NCBI RefSeq assembly: GCF_003063665.1
Contig: NZ_NESF01000001.1
Span: 496,001-560,000, forward strand
Origin: Limnohabitans sp. Hippo3
Lineage (GTDB): Bacteria; Pseudomonadota; Gammaproteobacteria; Burkholderiales; Burkholderiaceae_C
DNA: 64,000 nt
Reading direction: 5' to 3'
Each line of letters begins with the position of its first letter. Positions within the stretch are counted from its first letter, which is position 1. Shown here piece by piece: positions 60,688 through 64,000 of this stretch. A model generated the notes under the pieces. The model was not told the DNA's origin and did no database searches. It saw nothing but the letters and a program-made list of their open reading frames with translations. The position numbers and the translations under genes are program-made.

Positions 60688-60915
60688 ATGAACATCACTC
60701 TGTCCGTCGACGAGCGCGTCGCCGAATCCGCACGCGAAGCGGCCCGCAAAATGGGCAAAAGCCTGAACCAGGCCGTGCGCGACTACCTGGAACAACTGGC
60801 CGGACAAGAGCGCCAGGTCACCGAGTGGCAACTTTGGGAGCAACGTTGCCTGAGCGGCGGCGGTCGCCTGCAAGGCTGGAAGTTTGACCGGGACGCCCTG
60901 CATGATCGCGGCTGA
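60688..60915 (+). CDS. vapB: Ribbon-helix-helix antitoxin (VapB-like)
   Basis: A 75-residue small protein. The N-terminal strand MNITLSVDERVAESAREAARKMG-KSLNQAVRDYLEQL forms a ribbon-helix-helix DNA-binding domain (residues 1-40); the C-terminal part with Trp-rich WQLWEQRCLSGGG and [13 protein letters not shown] would wrap the toxin. AAGGGAGG lies upstream of the ATG. It overlaps the toxin gene by 14 bases, and a perfect palindrome lies upstream. Confidence 0.85.
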   Translation: MNITLSVDERVAESAREAARKMGKSLNQAVRDYLEQLAGQERQVTEWQLWEQRCLSGGGRLQGWKFDRDALHDRG

Positions 60916-61369
60916 ACCCACGCCGCCCTGGGGCCAACTGCTGGCTCTACCCAAAGCGCGCTGCTTCATCGACACCAACCTGCTGGTCTATGCCGACAGC
61001 ACAGACGAGCCCCGCAAACAGCGCATCGCCATCGATGTGCTGCGCCACCTGCGCTTTGAACGGCTGGGCGTGCTGTCCACCCAAGTCCTGAACGAGTACA
61101 TCCAGGTCGGCCTGCGCAAGCTGGGCCTGTCCCACACGCACATCCGCGAGCAGCTGCACTGCTACCGGCAGCTGGATGTGGCTGCCGTGACCCCGGACAC
61201 CATCGACATGGCGCTGCAGATGCACCAGCAACACGCCCTGAGCTATTGGGACGCCTTGATCGTGGCCAGCGCCCACATTGCGGGATGCTCGGTCTTGATC
61301 ACCGAGGACATGGGCACAGGTGAGGTGCTGGCCGGGGTGAAGCTGGTCAACCCGTTCAGTGCGGCCTGA
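60902..61369 (+). CDS. vapC: PIN-domain toxin (VapC-like ribonuclease)
   Basis: A 155-residue PIN-domain protein, likely a Mg-dependent ribonuclease. The acidic residues are in place: Asp24 in [10 protein letters not shown], Glu65 in VLNEYIQV, Asp117 in [11 protein letters not shown], and Glu135/Asp136 in LITEDM. The chosen ATG at 60902 overlaps the antitoxin end. The N-terminal 20 residues before the first beta strand are longer than in classical VapC. RNA target unknown. Confidence 0.87.
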   Translation: MIAAEPTPPWGQLLALPKARCFIDTNLLVYADSTDEPRKQRIAIDVLRHLRFERLGVLSTQVLNEYIQVGLRKLGLSHTHIREQLHCYRQLDVAAVTPDTIDMALQMHQQHALSYWDALIVASAHIAGCSVLITEDMGTGEVLAGVKLVNPFSAA

Positions 61370-61442
61370 GCACACCCAAGCCCAAGTACAACCCGGACCT
61401 GGACCCGCGATAATCACAGGCTTTGCCCCACATCCCGCCCCC

Positions 61443-62174
61443 ATGACGACGCCAGAAGACACCACAACCGCCCCGGCAGCCGACGCCCAAGAAGCACCCT
61501 TCATGCGCACCATCAAGACCTATGTGCTGCGGGCCGGGCGCATGGGCTCGGGCCAAGTGCGGGCGTTTGAGCAATTCGGCCCGCAGTTTTTGATCCCCTA
61601 CCGTGCTGAACGCCTGGACGTGCAGGCCGCCTTTGGGCGCAGTGCCCCCTTGATTCTGGAAATCGGTTTTGGCATGGGCGATGCCACCGCCAAAATCGCG
61701 CAGGTGCGCCCGGATGACAACTTTTTGTGCTGTGAAGTGCACGAGCCCGGTGTGGGCGCCTTGCTCAAGCGCTGCGGCGAAGAGCACATCGGCAACATCC
61801 GCATCGTCCAGCACGACGCGATCGAGGTCATGGACAACATGCTCGGCCCGGACAGCCTGGACGGCGTGCACATCTTCTTTCCAGACCCTTGGCACAAAAG
61901 CCGCCACCACAAACGTCGCCTGATCCAGGCGCCCTTTGTGCAGCGCCTGGCCCAGCACATCAAGCCCGGTGGCTACCTGCACCTGGCCACCGACTGGCAG
62001 CCTTATTCCGAGCAAATGATGGCCGTGCTCCGCACGGAACCCTTGCTGGCCAACACCAGCGCCGCAGCGGACGGCTTTGCCACCAAACCCGACTACCGGC
62101 CGCTCACCAAGTTTGAAAACCGGGGACTCAAGCTCGGCCACGGCGTGTGGGACCTGGTGTTCCGGCGGGTCTGA
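61443..62174 (+). CDS. trmB: tRNA (guanine-N7-)-methyltransferase
   Basis: A 243-residue SAM-dependent enzyme that makes m7G46 in tRNA. SAM loop [15 protein letters not shown] near residue 71 and the family signature [18 protein letters not shown] near 148. The ATG at 61443 is used; the N-terminal 20 residues before [13 protein letters not shown] are Thr/Ala-rich and may be dispensable. It precedes the pseudouridine synthase gene by one base. Confidence 0.96.
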   Translation: MTTPEDTTTAPAADAQEAPFMRTIKTYVLRAGRMGSGQVRAFEQFGPQFLIPYRAERLDVQAAFGRSAPLILEIGFGMGDATAKIAQVRPDDNFLCCEVHEPGVGALLKRCGEEHIGNIRIVQHDAIEVMDNMLGPDSLDGVHIFFPDPWHKSRHHKRRLIQAPFVQRLAQHIKPGGYLHLATDWQPYSEQMMAVLRTEPLLANTSAAADGFATKPDYRPLTKFENRGLKLGHGVWDLVFRRV

Positions 62175-62175
62175 C

Positions 62176-63090
62176 ATGACCCGCTCGGGACGCGTGGCCC
62201 AAATGCCCATGCGCGATGGCGTGAGCGCCAGCGTGGTGGCCGTCCCGGCAGGTCACTGGCCCCATTTGCTCGATTTTCTGGCGCAGCGCATGCCCGGCAT
62301 CTCGCGCAGCGAATGGGCGCGTCGCATGGACCAGGGTCTGGTGCTGCAAGAAAGTGGGCAAAGCGCCCAGGCCCATCAGCCCTGCCTGGCCGGGGAGCGC
62401 TATTTTTATTACCGCCATGTGGCTGACGAGCCGCCATTGCCTGGACAAGCAGCGGTGGTGTTCGAGGACGATCACCTGTTGGTGGCCGACAAGCCACATT
62501 TCATGCCTGTGACGCCGTCAGGCCCTTATGTGCAGCAATGCCTGTTGGTGCAACTCAAGCGCCTGACCGGCCAGGCCGATCTGGTGCCCCTGCACCGGAT
62601 TGACCGTGAAACGGCCGGACTGGTGTTGTTTGGCAAACGGCTGCACGAGCGCGATGCCTACCACGCCCTGTTTCGGGAACACGCCATTCACAAGACCTAC
62701 CACGCCGTGGCCTTGCACCGCCCCGAGCTGACACTGCCGCGCGTGCACACCAGCCGCCTGGCCGAAGACCCGGTGCATTTTTTCAAAATGTGCGAAGTTC
62801 CGGGGGAGCCCAACAGCGAAACCCGCATCGCCCTGCTGCGCAGCGAAGGTGCCCGAGCGCTGTACCAGCTGGAGCCGGTTTCAGGCAAACGCCATCAGTT
62901 GCGCGTGCACATGATGGCCATGGGGCTTGCGATTGAAGGCGACCAGTTTTACCCCTCGGTGCTGCGGGGGCCAGATGAGCTCGAGAACCTGGCGCAACCC
63001 TTGCAGTTGCTGGCCCACTCGGTGCAGTTCACCGACCCGCACACGGGCCAGGCCCGTGTGTTCGAGAGTCGCCAGCAACTGCGCCTGTGA
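62176..63090 (+). CDS. RluA-family pseudouridine synthase
   Basis: A 304-residue RNA pseudouridine synthase. Catalytic Asp143 is in PLHRIDRETAGLVLF; other motifs are VVFEDDHLLVADKPH (near 95) and the terminal GKRHQLRVHM. Family RluA, with no clear S4 domain at the N-terminus. Target position in rRNA or tRNA is not predictable; the tRNA context with trmB is suggestive only. It converges on alaS. Confidence 0.9.
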   Translation: MTRSGRVAQMPMRDGVSASVVAVPAGHWPHLLDFLAQRMPGISRSEWARRMDQGLVLQESGQSAQAHQPCLAGERYFYYRHVADEPPLPGQAAVVFEDDHLLVADKPHFMPVTPSGPYVQQCLLVQLKRLTGQADLVPLHRIDRETAGLVLFGKRLHERDAYHALFREHAIHKTYHAVALHRPELTLPRVHTSRLAEDPVHFFKMCEVPGEPNSETRIALLRSEGARALYQLEPVSGKRHQLRVHMMAMGLAIEGDQFYPSVLRGPDELENLAQPLQLLAHSVQFTDPHTGQARVFESRQQLRL

Positions 63091-63111
63091 GTGAGGCTGG
63101 GCCACGCAGGC

Positions 63112-64000
63112 TCAAACCCGCTCGGCCACCCAAGCCTGAACACTGGCCATCGCTGCGGGCAAAGCCGCGGCGTTGGTGCCGCCGGCCATGGCCATGTCGG
63201 GCTTGCCGCCACCTTTTCCGCCCACTTGGCCCGCCACAAAGCTGGCCAACTCGCCCGCTTTGACCTTGCCTGTGGTGTCGGCCGTCACACCTGCGGCGAT
63301 CTGCACCTTCTCACCGTCCACAGCGGTCAAGACGATCACCGCAGTTTTCATTTTGTCCTTGAGCTTGTCCATGGTGTCGCGCAGGGTCTTGGCGTCCGCG
63401 CCTTCGATCTGGGCCACCAAAAGCTTGATGCCTTGGATGTCAATGGCTTGGGTCATCAGCTCGTCGCCCTGGGCCGAAGCCAGCTTGCCTTTGGCAGCAG
63501 CCAGTTCTTTTTCCAGCGCCTTGACCTGATCGAGCACCTGCGCGATGCGGTTGTTCAGCTCGGCCGGCTGGGCCTTGAGCGTGCCCGCCGCTTGCGTCAC
63601 GGTGTCTTCGAGCGACTGCAGGTAAGCCAAGGCGTTTTCACCGGTCACCGCTTCGATGCGGCGCACGCCAGCGGCCACACCGCCCTCGCCCACGATCTTG
63701 AACAAGCCAATGTCGCCCGTGGCCTTGACGTGGGTGCCACCGCACAGTTCGCGGCTAGAGCCAATGTCCAAAACACGCACGGTCTCGCCGTACTTCTCGC
63801 CGAACAGCATCATCGCGCCAGTCTTCTGGGCGCTTTCGATGTCCATCACACGCGCTTGCGCGGCGGCGTTGGCCAAAATTTCGGCATTGACCTTGGCTTC
63901 GATCTCGCGGATCTCGGCGTCGGTCACGGGCGCGTTGTGCGCAAAGTCAAAGCGGGTGCGCTCGGCATTCACCAAGCTGCCCTTTTGCTGCACATGGCTG
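63112..64000 (-). CDS. alaS: Alanine-tRNA ligase, C-terminal part (5' end outside window)
   Basis: The last 296 residues of AlaRS. The editing-domain zinc motif CGGTH is in [15 protein letters not shown], followed by the second-half [12 protein letters not shown], a coiled-coil linker (about 80 residues) and the C-Ala domain ending in [15 protein letters not shown]. The catalytic and tRNA-recognition domains lie beyond the right edge. It converges on the pseudouridine synthase gene with 21 bases between. Confidence 0.96.
   Translation of the reverse strand, partial: SHVQQKGSLVNAERTRFDFAHNAPVTDAEIREIEAKVNAEILANAAAQARVMDIESAQKTGAMMLFGEKYGETVRVLDIGSSRELCGGTHVKATGDIGLFKIVGEGGVAAGVRRIEAVTGENALAYLQSLEDTVTQAAGTLKAQPAELNNRIAQVLDQVKALEKELAAAKGKLASAQGDELMTQAIDIQGIKLLVAQIEGADAKTLRDTMDKLKDKMKTAVIVLTAVDGEKVQIAAGVTADTTGKVKAGELASFVAGQVGGKGGGKPDMAMAGGTNAAALPAAMASVQAWVAERV

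Noticed and set aside
61359..61442. N-terminal extension of trmB into the toxin 3' end
   Set aside because: The ATG at 61443 gives a family-like length; the earlier frame overlaps vapC and has no ribosome binding site.

Overview
The window is a gene-dense chromosomal segment (about 61 protein genes, one tRNA, no gap over 300 bases) of a betaproteobacterium of the order Burkholderiales, most likely family Comamonadaceae (Limnohabitans/Rhodoferax-like; genus is a guess). The evidence is the set of gene neighbourhoods: rpsF-priB-rpsR-rplI, yhbY/rlmE-ftsH-folP-glmM, greA-carBA, rpsB-tsf-pyrH-frr-cdsA-dxr-bamA-skp-lpxD-fabZ-lpxA-lpxB-rnhB, ribE-ribB-ribH-nusB-aminotransferase-ybgC-tolQRA, and divergent ppsA/ppsR. 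Most of it is conserved core chromosome. Only the 55.3-61.4 kb part looks accessory.

Layout. 1-4.7 kb: end of purD, yebC, a HerA/YjgR-type ATPase, and the S6-PriB-S18-L9 operon. 4.7-10.3 kb: a large sodium:solute symporter with a coiled-coil insert and an EF-hand-like loop, then PEP synthase and its divergent regulator PpsR. 10.3-21.9 kb: glmM, folP, ftsH, rlmE, divergent yhbY, greA, carB, carA and a TrmH-type methyltransferase. 21.9-36.3 kb: one long leftward envelope/translation block from rpsB to rnhB. 36.5-41.8 kb: amidase, bifunctional Nnr, RNase R and tRNA-Leu(CAG). 42-44 kb: rimO and phaR. 44.2-50.7 kb: riboflavin genes, nusB, an aminotransferase, ybgC and tolQRA. 50.7-55.3 kb: a quinone oxidoreductase and dnaE. 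55.3-58.6 kb: REP-like hairpin repeats around a DUF599 membrane protein, then flavodoxin, pirin and LysR genes. 58.6-64 kb: renalase-like oxidoreductase, gluQRS, a VapBC-type toxin-antitoxin pair, trmB, a pseudouridine synthase and the end of alaS.

The most informative points are these. (1) A Gfo/Idh/MocA oxidoreductase and a DegT-type aminotransferase sit between lpxA and lpxB, the position of gnnA-gnnB. This predicts lipid A built on 2,3-diamino-2,3-dideoxyglucose with amide-linked acyl chains at the 3-position. The neighbouring LpxA has Met169 at the acyl-chain ruler position, which suggests C10 selectivity, and unusual changes at two normally conserved histidines. (2) Four GTAG/GTGG-headed hairpins with a constant CCCT loop and covarying stems flank the DUF599 gene and look like RAYT-type REP elements. 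(3) Three otherwise conserved neighbourhoods lack expected essential or near-essential genes: uppS between frr and cdsA, rseP between dxr and bamA, and tolB-pal after tolA. (4) The riboflavin operon carries a RibBX-type protein whose GTP cyclohydrolase II half has lost its zinc cysteines.
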